Part shown: piece by piece, positions 36,239 through 45,244 of the stretch
How the letters are laid out: each line of letters starts with the position of its first letter
Numbering within the stretch: the first letter of the stretch is position 1
Assembly: GCA_027030245.1 (NCBI GenBank)
Contig: JALVFE010000013.1
Coordinates: 45,237 to 109,236 of the forward strand
Origin: Melioribacteraceae bacterium
GTDB lineage: Bacteria > Bacteroidota > Ignavibacteria > Ignavibacteriales > Melioribacteraceae
Length of the DNA stretch: 64,000 bases
Reading direction: 5' to 3'
The notes under the pieces: model-generated
Database searches by the model: none
What the model was told of the DNA's origin: nothing
Seen by the model: only the letters and a program-made list of their open reading frames with translations
Made by a program: the position numbers and the translations under genes

Positions 36239-36472
36239 TTTCCCTCTTTATACTTTTTTTAAAACTTTAAGCTCTATTTATTGTTCGAGGTGTTAAACAT
36301 TTCAATACTTGGTTTTTGTTCCAACTTATTTTATAACAATACTTTAATTTTCGACGAAAAAGAAAAAAATATTAGCTGAAATTTACATATTATTATTTAA
36401 GAACAATTCAAGTTAAAATAAAATATACTTTTTATCAAATCTGGGTAGTTGTACCAAGAACAAGAACATTAA

Positions 36473-36488
36473 AACAAACTTCGTGCCC
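36473..36488 (-). promoter_or_regulatory. candidate sigma-54 promoter of the wzc-like gene
   Basis: Minus-strand GGGCACGAAGTTTGTT matches GGCACG and TTTG with exact spacing; -12 reads GT instead of GC. Confidence 0.5.
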
Positions 36489-36497
36489 AATGAATTA

Positions 36498-36535
36498 TCC
36501 TATAATACTGTGTTAATCCGGTACATTTTATAGGA
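36498..36535. promoter_or_regulatory. 8-bp inverted repeat between promoter and upstream site
   Basis: TCCTATAA (36498-36505) and TTATAGGA (36528-36535) are exact inverses 22 bases apart, beginning ten bases upstream of the -24 element. Possible activator site. Confidence 0.3.
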
Positions 36536-36550
36536 CATTGGACGGGATAT

Positions 36551-36566
36551 TGTGAGCCGTATCAAA
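36551..36566. promoter_or_regulatory. TGTGA-N6-TCA site upstream of the wzc-like promoter
   Basis: TGTGAGCCGTATCAAA; read on the minus strand TTGATACGGCTCACA, the same TTGAT-N5-TCACA pattern as the repeats at 63500 and 63528. It lies 63 bases upstream of the -24 box, where enhancer-binding activators bind. Confidence 0.4.
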
Positions 36567-36649
36567 TTTTTGAAAAAACGATAGCAAATATACGTTAATA
36601 TAAATAAATAATGATACAATTTGAAAAATTTTTGTAACAAAATGCTACA

Positions 36650-38326
36650 TTAAATGCCATAAGATACTCTAAGCAGTAATTGTCTGAAAGTTTTATCTTT
36701 GAACGACAAGTCGCTTTGTTGACGGGATTCTTTTATATAATTGAATTGGAAATCGAATTTGATGTCATGTAACATTTCATAATTTATCTCGAATCCCAAA
36801 TACTTATAGTTTCTTCTTAGTCCATAGAGAAACGGATCCATCGGTATTTGATAACCTCTGTCACCGAGTGACTCCGCACCTTTCCGAATCATTTGTCCCC
36901 AAATTTTTACTTTAAGTCCGCGCAAAATGCGGTATGTTAAATTTACGTATACCAAATCGGCATTATCGCCTAACCAATGCCCGAGCAAATAAGAAGAATG
37001 TTCATAAGTTAACGTAGGGATAAAATGTCTGTAAGCCGCCGGATAAACTTTTGTATATTCTGTTCTCAAGGTGAGGTTGTTAATCGGAAAATCCACTACA
37101 ACCGAGCCGAGAGTGAATGCGATTTTGTAATATTGTTTTTCCGGGTCGAATAATCCTTCGGGTGTTAACTCATCGGCATAAAAACTTCCCCAAATATGGG
37201 TGTTGGGAATATGGTTCCGGGAACTTGCCGCCAGAAAAAATTGTGTGTTGGAGCCAGCCCGGTTTTTATCCCGGCTTATGAATTCGTCTGCCTGATCAAA
37301 AAACATAATTGGAATTAAATATGACATTTCCAACCGGTCGGCATAAATTACCGATTCACCTAAACTCAAATCCAGACCTTTTGTAGGTGTAATTGTTAAG
37401 GAATGTTGGGCGATGAACTTTTGCCGCCAATTAAATCTGTCGGTATTAAACACAGGATCATGTCTAAAAGTTGTGTAAAAAGAATTGGAATCTATCACAT
37501 CCGAATTCAACCACCCGTGCATGTAATTGAAATGGAGCCACTCTATAGGGTAAACATCTAAACGGATAGCGGGAAACGCGGGAGCTTTGGTTGATGTAAC
37601 AATTTGTCCGTTTTCCGCATATCCCCACGTTGTAAGATTTTGCCCCATGGAAAAACTTCCCCAATCCCAATCGGCTGAAACGTTAACATAAACTTCACCG
37701 TATTCTACTCTGCTGTTATCCGCCAGACTTATATTCCTGCCTGTCTTCGGCGAAAATCTATTCCAAACAAAATCTTTTATATTCGGTTCTTCCCGGTTGT
37801 TCATAAATTGAAAATTAAATCCTACGGATTTACCCAAATAACCTTCAGTTTCAATACCATATCTCAACTGGAGATATTTTTTCTTTTCCCATGTTCCGGT
37901 CTCAAAGCTCAGCAAAGGTGTAAAATTAAATTTAAGTTTATCACCGTTATAAGAGTAAATTCTGAATCTCCCGTTTTTATCTTTTTTGAATAATTTCGGT
38001 TTGGTTACAATTTTTTCGTATTTGCTGTGAGTAGGATGAAATAATTTTTGTTCGAAAGCAAAATCTTGCATGTAATAAGCCAATTCCGATCTTTCCAATT
38101 TTGTAAGCTTTTCCTTTTTAGAGGAAAGTTCGTAAAGTTTATTGTAGATATATTTTCTGGGCAGGGGTTTAATCAAATCGTAATATTCAATCAAACCTTT
38201 ATTTGCCAACCGTTCCAGAAAGTCGTAAATGTCGCTATTCAACGGTTCATAGACTATTTGGGCATTCACAGAAATTGTAAAGACGAATAGAAAAGTAAGC
38301 GCTGACTTAATAATTTTATTTGTCAT
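36650..38326 (-). CDS. Wzi-type capsule assembly outer-membrane protein
   Basis: 558 residues with a signal peptide (cleavage near VNA-QIV) and a repetitive pattern of amphipathic strands from ~130 to the end, closing with LLLRVSYGI, an aromatic/hydrophobic C-terminus of an outer-membrane beta-barrel. The N-terminal ~110 residues are helical and charged (LERLANKGLIEYYD, KLTKLERSELAYYM), and then strand motifs such as FNFQFMNNREEP and WGSFSMGQNLTTWGYAE resemble the Wzi/capsule assembly family that holds polymer at the cell surface. It is the last gene of the 15-gene unit. No SD is obvious. It carries no T9SS sorting domain, as expected for a barrel. Confidence 0.75.
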   Translation of the reverse strand: MTNKIIKSALTFLFVFTISVNAQIVYEPLNSDIYDFLERLANKGLIEYYDLIKPLPRKYIYNKLYELSSKKEKLTKLERSELAYYMQDFAFEQKLFHPTHSKYEKIVTKPKLFKKDKNGRFRIYSYNGDKLKFNFTPLLSFETGTWEKKKYLQLRYGIETEGYLGKSVGFNFQFMNNREEPNIKDFVWNRFSPKTGRNISLADNSRVEYGEVYVNVSADWDWGSFSMGQNLTTWGYAENGQIVTSTKAPAFPAIRLDVYPIEWLHFNYMHGWLNSDVIDSNSFYTTFRHDPVFNTDRFNWRQKFIAQHSLTITPTKGLDLSLGESVIYADRLEMSYLIPIMFFDQADEFISRDKNRAGSNTQFFLAASSRNHIPNTHIWGSFYADELTPEGLFDPEKQYYKIAFTLGSVVVDFPINNLTLRTEYTKVYPAAYRHFIPTLTYEHSSYLLGHWLGDNADLVYVNLTYRILRGLKVKIWGQMIRKGAESLGDRGYQIPMDPFLYGLRRNYKYLGFEINYEMLHDIKFDFQFNYIKESRQQSDLSFKDKTFRQLLLRVSYGI

Positions 38327-38365
38327 GTTTTACCTTTATTTTATTTTTTGAAGGTAAATAATCGG

Positions 38366-39544
38366 TTAACTTTTATCCGATAGCTTATCGTATAAGGCTA
38401 ATAAATGTTGTTCGGAGTGTTTCCACAAGAAATTCCGGTTTATTCTCTCTTTACCTTTTTGTCCCATTTTTTCCGCAATATCGGGATTGTCCAGCAAGTA
38501 AAGGATTTTTTCGACATAGTCGTTTAAGTCATTAGCGTAAAGTCCCGATTCGTTAGCAATGACGCGTGTTTCCAGAAGGTCGAAAGACACAAAGGCTTTA
38601 CCCGCTTTTAAATATTCCAAAACTTTTACAAGTGTTAAGTATTCGTTTAATCCGTTAGGTGTATCGGGAGCAACGCAAACATCGGCAATGTATAGATATT
38701 CTTTAACTCTTTCGTAGTCAACCAAGCCGAGAAATTCAACATATTCGGTAAGATTATATTGTTTGGTTAAATTTTCTAATGAAGCGCGGGCATAACCGTC
38801 GCCTACTAGAAGGAATTTTATGTTTTTCCTGTTTTGTTCAAAAACGATTTTTTTTGCTGCTTCTATGATAATATTAATATTATCACTTGCTGCCATTAAG
38901 CCGATGTACAAAACAACTTTATAATTTTGGTATTTGCTTATTAATTGTTCGTTTGGTTTCGCATCAAAATGTTCGGGAGGACCGTTATACACAATTTCGC
39001 AAAGGTTCTTATCAATTTTATATCGTTCTATTAACCTTTGTTTGAAAGAATTATTCACAACGATTATCCCGTCTGCGTTTTTTACCGTCAATTTCTCATT
39101 TAGTAAAAGGAGCTTATGAAAAAAATTACTTTGGAATTTAATTTTTGCTACTTCAGGTGCAAGGTCATGCTGATCATAAATAAATTTAACCCCGAACAAC
39201 CTTACGAATTTAGCCAAAGGCCAGAAGAAATCGGGCGGATTGGCAACATGAACAGCGTCGATTTTTTTTGTAAAAATTAGTTTAATGCTTTTGAAAAATA
39301 TTTTTGAAATCGAATTAAAATACTCAAGTATATAACTTAACTTTCCGCCGCTAGCGGGCAAATCTTTATATCTATAAACTTCAATTCCGTCTATAGTCTC
39401 AAATGATTTGTTTTCCTTTTCGGATTTAGGACAAATTACAAAAACATTAAATCCGTTGTTCTTTAAACTAAGAGCTTCTTTATAAACTCTTCTATCGAAC
39501 GGGAATGAATTATTTTGTACTATTAAAAGGACATTACGAATCAT
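38366..39544 (-). CDS. GT4-family glycosyltransferase
   Basis: 392 residues of GT-B type: N-terminal NVLLIVQNNSFPFDRRVYKEALSL, which is a typical start for EPS glycosyltransferases of this group, FIYDQHDLAPEVAK (~130), VLYIGLMAASDNINIII as the start of the donor domain (~210), and donor motif EYLTLVKVLEYLKAGKAFV with VKVLEY in place of the strict EX7E. It precedes Wzi in the operon by 39 bases and follows another GT4 gene. Confidence 0.85.
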   Translation of the reverse strand: MIRNVLLIVQNNSFPFDRRVYKEALSLKNNGFNVFVICPKSEKENKSFETIDGIEVYRYKDLPASGGKLSYILEYFNSISKIFFKSIKLIFTKKIDAVHVANPPDFFWPLAKFVRLFGVKFIYDQHDLAPEVAKIKFQSNFFHKLLLLNEKLTVKNADGIIVVNNSFKQRLIERYKIDKNLCEIVYNGPPEHFDAKPNEQLISKYQNYKVVLYIGLMAASDNINIIIEAAKKIVFEQNRKNIKFLLVGDGYARASLENLTKQYNLTEYVEFLGLVDYERVKEYLYIADVCVAPDTPNGLNEYLTLVKVLEYLKAGKAFVSFDLLETRVIANESGLYANDLNDYVEKILYLLDNPDIAEKMGQKGKERINRNFLWKHSEQHLLALYDKLSDKS

Positions 39545-39586
39545 ATAAATACTTCTTTATCCACGGGGAAAACAAAATATGTCCGG

Positions 39587-40570
39587 TTAAGCAGAAAGAA
39601 TTTTTTCGTAAATCTCTATAATTCTTTTAGCGATAACATCATCTCTAAGGTATTGAATGTTTTCTCGTCCGTCAGATCTTTCTCTGGTTTTATAAAGGAA
39701 TTTTAATTTTTCAACAATTTTATTTTCATCAAAAGGAACTATAAAGCAATTTTTGGTATTTTTCAAATGTTTTTCCAAATCACCAACATTTACTGATATA
39801 ATTGGCAGATTACATGCCATGGCTTCTTTTACCACGTTGGGGGAACCTTCCCAATAAGATGTTAAAAGTAGGACGTTTGCAGCATTCATGTATTCAACAA
39901 CCTGGGAATGAGAGATACCCCAAGGGTTTATTAATTCGGTTTTTTCATAACCTTCTGTGGCTTTTAACTTTTCGACTGCTGCTTTTGCCAATTTGAAATT
40001 TTTTCTCTCGTTTTTTGCATTCCCTAAAAACAGCGCAACAAATAAATCCTGGTCAATGTTTAATTTTTTTCGCATTTCGGATTGATCGAGAGGTTTGAAA
40101 AAATCGAAATTAACACCATTTGGAATTATTTCGACATTTGGTATAAAATCGAGGTGATTTCTCATTTCTTTCGACTTAACGATTATTTGGTCGACATTTT
40201 TTGCTAGAAAGCGACTAAGGCGGATATCTAATTTCCCCCTGAATGTCACTTTCCCGTTGTGATCGGCGGTGCCTAGCAAATCGCTGCCCATAAGAGATAA
40301 TACAATCGGTTTGCCTGTCTTAGCCAACCAAGCGCTTAAACCTGAGTAACTGTAATGAGCGTGTATCAATTCAATATTATGTTTTTTGACCAGCTCTTTA
40401 ATTCTTTTGGGAGCCGTAAAGTAATTGAGCTTAGATTCGTAACCCTTAATATTGAAAACCGTAATGTTTAATCCGGCGCGGCGCAGCGAATCTATTTGAG
40501 CCGCTGTGAATGGTTGTTCGTGCGGCCTTTCAGGAGAGGGCAATGTTGCTACTACTTGTAGTATATTCAT
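39587..40570 (-). CDS. GT4-family glycosyltransferase
   Basis: 327 residues, GT-B. N-terminal MNILQVVATLPSPERPHEQPF, HAHYSYSGLSAWLA, the domain border IIPNGVNFDFFKP (~150), ALFLGNAKNERKNF and the EX7E motif in SYWEGSPNVVKEAMACNLP (~240-258). It is short for the family but complete. It starts five bases after the CapK-like gene ends, and is followed after 42 bases by the next GT4 gene. Confidence 0.87.
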   Translation of the reverse strand: MNILQVVATLPSPERPHEQPFTAAQIDSLRRAGLNITVFNIKGYESKLNYFTAPKRIKELVKKHNIELIHAHYSYSGLSAWLAKTGKPIVLSLMGSDLLGTADHNGKVTFRGKLDIRLSRFLAKNVDQIIVKSKEMRNHLDFIPNVEIIPNGVNFDFFKPLDQSEMRKKLNIDQDLFVALFLGNAKNERKNFKLAKAAVEKLKATEGYEKTELINPWGISHSQVVEYMNAANVLLLTSYWEGSPNVVKEAMACNLPIISVNVGDLEKHLKNTKNCFIVPFDENKIVEKLKFLYKTRERSDGRENIQYLRDDVIAKRIIEIYEKILSA

Positions 40571-40574
40571 TTAT

Positions 40575-41945
40575 TTAATTCACAAATTGTTTCACAAGTA
40601 ATTTGAATTTATTATTTCCCGATTTAATTACCGGATCATTATAAACAACTGTATAATCGATTACACCTTTCAAATAATCATCCAAAGTGGAAAGTATTAC
40701 TTTTTTGTATTCCTCTTTAAAAGAATCATCGGTTATTAAATTAATTCGTAATTCATTGGGACTTGTTTGTACTATCTGGTATTGTTTGATGCCGGAAATT
40801 TCTTTAAGCATTCTACTGCCGAAAAAACTGGGGACTACCAAACGACCGCCGTCCGGTAATTCGATAATATCGGACAGCCTGCCATCGATAGATTTTATTT
40901 TGGAAAATTTTAATCCCATCTTTGTTTTGTCAATTTTATCTGCCGGAACAGCCATATCACCGTTTTCATATCGAATAAACGGAAAAACTTTGTTATGCAA
41001 ATGTGTTATTAAAAATTTATGTGAGTTATTCTCACCTTGAATTTTTTCGAATTCTACAAACACATGAGTATCAAGAACGGAGTAGAATTCATCGTATTTT
41101 GTTTGTGCTGCAATTCCGTTTATTTCACTGCAACCGTAATGATCAAATACTTTGCCTAAATTTTTTTCGATCGTTGCCCTCTGAAAATCGTGTAAATTTT
41201 CCGCTGTGCAAAAAACACCGTGAATATCCGACGGTACTTCCAATGAATTTTCTTCTAAGAATTTCGAAAATAAATAAATTGCGTTAGTATATCCATATAC
41301 AAATTTAGGCATCTTTTTCCGAAATAGAGAAAAAAGTTCTTCAAAATTTTCTTTTTTATTTAATTGATATGCCGGAAATCTGGCTTCGTTAAAAAGAAAT
41401 TTGGAAACTTTGGAACTGAAACGCTTCCAATCTACGTTTACGGCTGTAGGATTTCCCCAAATATTAATCCACGGATCGCCGAATTGATATCCGCCTAAAA
41501 TTTTAGAAAATAAAACCGCAGCTTTGTTTGCCGATTTACCGAATTGATCGTGATAGTACCTGATCGGCTCGCCGGTAGAGCCGCTGGAAGAACCTTTAGA
41601 TACTACCAATTCTGATTTTTCGTCTGATAGAATTTCCTCATTGTAGTTTTGTAAGTCGTATCGGGTTAGAGGTGGAATTTTTTTTAGTTGGTCGAGATAA
41701 GTAAATTTCTCAACATCAAAACCTGCCTCGTCGAATCGCTTTTTATAAAAAGGAACATGTTTGTAAGCATACTGCAATAGCTCTTTTATTTTTTTTGTTT
41801 GATATGCTTTTATTTTCTCTTCTGACCAATCCCTTGATTGAATAAAGAGATTTAAAAATTCCCGTACCTTCATATTTTTTGACAAATCAATCAGGAATAA
41901 GCCTAGTTTTTCTGATAACCAATTATTAATGATTAAATCGCTCAT
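40575..41945 (-). CDS. CapK-like AMP-binding enzyme (phenylacetate-CoA ligase family)
   Basis: 456 residues related to the ANL adenylate-forming superfamily, closest to the CapK/PaaK branch common in capsule clusters. Seen are the P-loop-like SKGSSSGSTGEPIRYYHD (~115-132), KFVYGYTNAIYLFSKF, a DHYGCSEINGIAAQTKYD segment (~268) and the C-terminal KSIDGRLSDIIELPDGG hinge. In such loci the enzyme is thought to activate an acid that is attached to a sugar or amine; the acid here is not known. One-base overlap (ATGA/TAATG style) joins it to the deacetylase gene. Confidence 0.8.
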   Translation of the reverse strand: MSDLIINNWLSEKLGLFLIDLSKNMKVREFLNLFIQSRDWSEEKIKAYQTKKIKELLQYAYKHVPFYKKRFDEAGFDVEKFTYLDQLKKIPPLTRYDLQNYNEEILSDEKSELVVSKGSSSGSTGEPIRYYHDQFGKSANKAAVLFSKILGGYQFGDPWINIWGNPTAVNVDWKRFSSKVSKFLFNEARFPAYQLNKKENFEELFSLFRKKMPKFVYGYTNAIYLFSKFLEENSLEVPSDIHGVFCTAENLHDFQRATIEKNLGKVFDHYGCSEINGIAAQTKYDEFYSVLDTHVFVEFEKIQGENNSHKFLITHLHNKVFPFIRYENGDMAVPADKIDKTKMGLKFSKIKSIDGRLSDIIELPDGGRLVVPSFFGSRMLKEISGIKQYQIVQTSPNELRINLITDDSFKEEYKKVILSTLDDYLKGVIDYTVVYNDPVIKSGNNKFKLLVKQFVN

Positions 41946-43048
41946 TATGTTTTATATCTTAATAATTTAAAAAGTGTATATGGATATGCCAAAATATTTT
42001 GGTATTTGGGATTACATAAGGAAATCCTATCTATCCTTTCGGGAAGCCCACGCCCGAATGTATTTTTAATTCCTTTTGCCGTTGTTGTAACATAACCTGC
42101 TTGTACTGCCATACGAATTGTTTTTTCGTCCCAACCACCAAAGGGCCAACAAACGTGGTTAACAGTTTTTCCCAAGTTGTTCTCAATTATACTTTTTGAT
42201 TGCACCAATTCGTATTCCAATCTTTTCTCGTATTCTTCTTCTGTTTCCTTTATGTAATTTACGGTATTGTTTTGTTTGAAATCTTCGGTAAAATCAAACA
42301 AAATCTTTTTCCAATTTGTTTGTTCGAAAAAAGATTCGCCTCCTTTTTCTTTAACAAAATCGATTAATGCCGAAGTCAGTTCTCCCGATTCGGTTACTTT
42401 TCTGGCAATATTCCCGCGCTCGCTTTTGTAAATGGGATAACCCAAAGGAATTTCATTTTTTTGGTTGCGCAAGAAATTTATTTTATCTTCGGGAAACAAA
42501 TTCCAATGAAGCCAGTCTATTTTAGTAGTTGGTGATACAAAATCTACAATTTCATCGGAAACAGGATATTTTGTATGCGACATTGTATGAGATTGAATAT
42601 CGATTAAACCCGATTTCTCCATAAAGTGCATTTCCGCCCAATTTAAAAATCCGTCGATTTGTTGCAATTCTTTTAAAGTAATTTTTCCTTCCCAATAATC
42701 TTCCAAAGTCGGAGCAATTGAATCATCGGAATTGTCAACAAATTCGGGGTTAACCCAAATAGTAGCTTTTAAGCCGTATTTTTTTAAAAGGGGAAAAGCA
42801 AATACCAAATTATCCCGATAACCGTCATCAAAAGTAATTGATATTCCTTTGTTAGGAATTTTTTTCCTACCTTCCAAATGCTCTACCAAATCATCGAAGA
42901 AAAATGTTTTGAAATTTGTCAAAGCAAATGTTTTAAAGTGCCTATTAATTTCTTTAATAGTTAATGAAAGATGTGGATGAATCCAGTTATTATTTGGTTT
43001 TAATTTAACTGAATGATACATTAAAACTGGTACGGCATCTAAATTCAT
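41945..43048 (-). CDS. polysaccharide deacetylase (NodB fold)
   Basis: 367 residues. NodB motifs: PVLMYHSVKLK at the N-terminus, ISITFDDGYRDNL (~70-82, the metal-binding and catalytic Asp pair), SHTMSHTKYP (~153-162, metal His pair) and WPFGGWDEKTIRMA (~315). The protein is larger than a simple NodB domain through an insertion between motifs two and three (~165-300) rich in charged residues. Expected role: removal of acetyl groups from N-acetyl sugars in the polymer or its precursor. No signal peptide is visible, suggesting action in the cytoplasm or at the inner face. It is co-transcribed with the CapK-like gene. Confidence 0.83.
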   Translation of the reverse strand: MNLDAVPVLMYHSVKLKPNNNWIHPHLSLTIKEINRHFKTFALTNFKTFFFDDLVEHLEGRKKIPNKGISITFDDGYRDNLVFAFPLLKKYGLKATIWVNPEFVDNSDDSIAPTLEDYWEGKITLKELQQIDGFLNWAEMHFMEKSGLIDIQSHTMSHTKYPVSDEIVDFVSPTTKIDWLHWNLFPEDKINFLRNQKNEIPLGYPIYKSERGNIARKVTESGELTSALIDFVKEKGGESFFEQTNWKKILFDFTEDFKQNNTVNYIKETEEEYEKRLEYELVQSKSIIENNLGKTVNHVCWPFGGWDEKTIRMAVQAGYVTTTAKGIKNTFGRGLPERIDRISLCNPKYQNILAYPYTLFKLLRYKT

Positions 43049-43049
43049 G

Positions 43050-44087
43050 TTATTCTGTTAGTTTGTTATAAATTTCTTTGAATTGATTGATTATTCTATC
43101 GTTATCAACGTACTCCAAGAGAGTTTTGTAATTTTTTTTTAGTTCGTCGATCGTAAAACCATAATTGCTTTTCATTTGTTTTATTTTTAATGCAATTTCT
43201 TCGGGATCGAGAGTTTGAGTGAAAAAATATTCTTGTTTAACTATATCCAATAGTGCAGGGATTTTATAACAGAGCACAGGAGTCCCGCTTAATATTGCTT
43301 CGGCAACAACATTCCCGAAAGATTCGTAACCGGAAAGAAAAAGGAACAGGTGTGAGTTATGATAAACTTCCTGAATATCTTCTACAAAATCATAAAGTTT
43401 TACTGTAGATGAAAGATTCATTTTTTCAACTGCGTTTTTGATATTATTTTTTTCCGGGCCATCACCGTAAAGTCTGAATTGAATATCATCTGAATCGGGT
43501 GATAATATTTTTGCGACCTTTAAAATCACATTTATATTTTTACCTTTAGTAAACCTACCCGCGTAGGTAATTATAAAAGGCGACGATAATTTTCTCTCAG
43601 CAAATTTAAATTTGCTTGTATCTATAATGTTCGGAATCAGATGAATATTTTTTAAGTTTAGTTTTTGTTCGATTAATGTTTTCAAAAAAGTTGAATTGGC
43701 AATTACATTAACTTTGTTGCCGAGTATTTTCCACACTAGTTGGTCAAACAGTCCGTTTGAAAATTTTGTGCCATGAAAATGGTAAACAATTTTTTTTGCT
43801 CCTGCCAAGTATGTAGCAAAAAGAATTTTCGTTCCAGCGTTGTTTAAATGAAATATTGAAGTTTTGTAACTTCTTACTTTATTGAAATATGAAAAGTATA
43901 ATTTTGTAATCGGGTATTCTGCATTCAGTTTTAATTCGTTGTTGTACACAATCCCGTTTTTGTTATGCATTAATACCAAGACTTGCAGATTAAAATCTGT
44001 TATTTTAGCTTGAATAGTTTGAGTAAGTTTTTCAAGTCCCCCGAAATTATTTGTCCATTGAACAAAGATTAAATGTTTATTTTGCAA
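43050..44087 (-). CDS. GT4-family glycosyltransferase
   Basis: 345 residues with GT-B order: FVQWTNNFGGLEKLTQTI near the N-terminus (glycine loop), HFHGTKFSNG, PFIITYAGRFTKGKNINVILKVA (~170-192) and the EX7E motif in SGYESFGNVVAEAILSGTPV (~255-274). Spacing to both neighbours is one or two bases. A retaining transfer of a hexose or related sugar is expected. Confidence 0.87.
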   Translation of the reverse strand: MQNKHLIFVQWTNNFGGLEKLTQTIQAKITDFNLQVLVLMHNKNGIVYNNELKLNAEYPITKLYFSYFNKVRSYKTSIFHLNNAGTKILFATYLAGAKKIVYHFHGTKFSNGLFDQLVWKILGNKVNVIANSTFLKTLIEQKLNLKNIHLIPNIIDTSKFKFAERKLSSPFIITYAGRFTKGKNINVILKVAKILSPDSDDIQFRLYGDGPEKNNIKNAVEKMNLSSTVKLYDFVEDIQEVYHNSHLFLFLSGYESFGNVVAEAILSGTPVLCYKIPALLDIVKQEYFFTQTLDPEEIALKIKQMKSNYGFTIDELKKNYKTLLEYVDNDRIINQFKEIYNKLTE

Positions 44088-44089
44088 AG

Positions 44090-45244
44090 CTAAAGTTCCA
44101 ATCCGAGTTGTTCATTAAGTTGATTAACCATTTTTAAGAATAAATTGTCCCAATGATAAGCATCAATTACGGATTGCGGTACATTGTTTTTGAAATTGTT
44201 GTTTGCAATTAAATCATCCAGAATTTCCAAAAATTGTTCTTTTGTGTCGGCAAATTTTATATAACGGCCAATATCTTCTTTCATTAATGAATACATTTTA
44301 GTAGAAACCACATGTTTGGACATAGCCAAATATTCGAATACTTTTACCGGGTTTACCGAATCGTTTACTTCGTGAGTTACAAAAGGGTTGAGGCAAATAT
44401 CGAATGCGTTTAGATAATTCGGCACTTCGTGTTTTGGTACTTTTCCCACAAGATGCACATTTTTATATTTATTAATTTTTTCTACCGGAAAATTCTTTTG
44501 AACTCCACCGAGAAAAATGAAACTGTATTCCGGCCGTTTGGAAATTATAAATTCAAGCAGTTCGGCATCTATAAAATGAAAAAGGGTTCCGAGAAAACCA
44601 ATGAAAGGTCGTTTTATATTTTTTAAGTTATCCGGCAATTGGAATTTATCAAAGTTTACATGTTTAATATCGTGACCGTTCGGAATCACAATCAGTTCAT
44701 TCTTTGCAAAATGTTGATATTTTTCTTTTATTTTTACGGCGGAAACAATACCTGCCGTACTGTTGGTGAGGGCATATTGTAAAAAGTATTTCATTGCTTC
44801 AAATGATTTTTCATCTCCCGCGAGTTTTGCATAAAAGGGAATATCGTCGCAAAGATCAACAATTTTAATTGTGGAATCAAGTTTTGTAAGAATAGTGCTA
44901 AATTCCAATCTGTTGAACCAAAAAAGAAAATCGTTCACAGCGTCTTTTTTTAATATCTTTTTAATATCGCGTAGAAGTTTTGTATTATATAAGTGTCTAA
45001 TGTTTTTATTTTTGGGGAAAGGAAAAAATGCCGAAGGTACTATTACGGTTAAATTTTCATTTATTCTTTTTGAATATGTTTGAAAATATTTATTTGTATG
45101 ATTTTTGTTTTTTCTTGTAATAGAAATACTATCTTCAATATAATAAACTTTGTGCCCTCGTTTGGCAAACCGGTCTGCAAATTGCTGTTTGCGGAACCAT
45201 GCTCCTTGTTCCCATCTGTGTCCCCCGTAAAATACGATATTCAT
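44090..45244 (-). CDS. glycosyltransferase of the GT-B fold (TuaH/GT4-like)
   Basis: 384 residues: NIVFYGGHRWEQGAWFRKQQFADRFAKRGHKVYYIED at the N-terminus (shown here as separate strand and helix features), DLCDDIPFYAK (~145), PFIGFLGTLFHFIDAELLEF (~215) and the C-terminal DSVNPVKVFEYLAMSKHVVST donor site (~302). The strict EX7E is replaced by N-P-V-K-V-F-E-Y, as in TuaH-like enzymes. Four-base overlap with the ligase/polymerase gene. No signal sequence. Confidence 0.78.
   Translation of the reverse strand: MNIVFYGGHRWEQGAWFRKQQFADRFAKRGHKVYYIEDSISITRKNKNHTNKYFQTYSKRINENLTVIVPSAFFPFPKNKNIRHLYNTKLLRDIKKILKKDAVNDFLFWFNRLEFSTILTKLDSTIKIVDLCDDIPFYAKLAGDEKSFEAMKYFLQYALTNSTAGIVSAVKIKEKYQHFAKNELIVIPNGHDIKHVNFDKFQLPDNLKNIKRPFIGFLGTLFHFIDAELLEFIISKRPEYSFIFLGGVQKNFPVEKINKYKNVHLVGKVPKHEVPNYLNAFDICLNPFVTHEVNDSVNPVKVFEYLAMSKHVVSTKMYSLMKEDIGRYIKFADTKEQFLEILDDLIANNNFKNNVPQSVIDAYHWDNLFLKMVNQLNEQLGLEL

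Larger units (their letters stand above)
36239..36649. other. 411-base regulatory region upstream of the wzc-like gene
   Basis: No gene is visible. The region holds a sigma-54-like promoter (36473-36488, minus), an inverted repeat TCCTATAA...TTATAGGA (36498-36535) and a TGTGA-N6-TCA site (36551-36566), all on the upstream side of the wzc-like gene. The leader between promoter and ATG is about 230 bases, AT-rich, with no further structure noticed. Confidence 0.6.
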
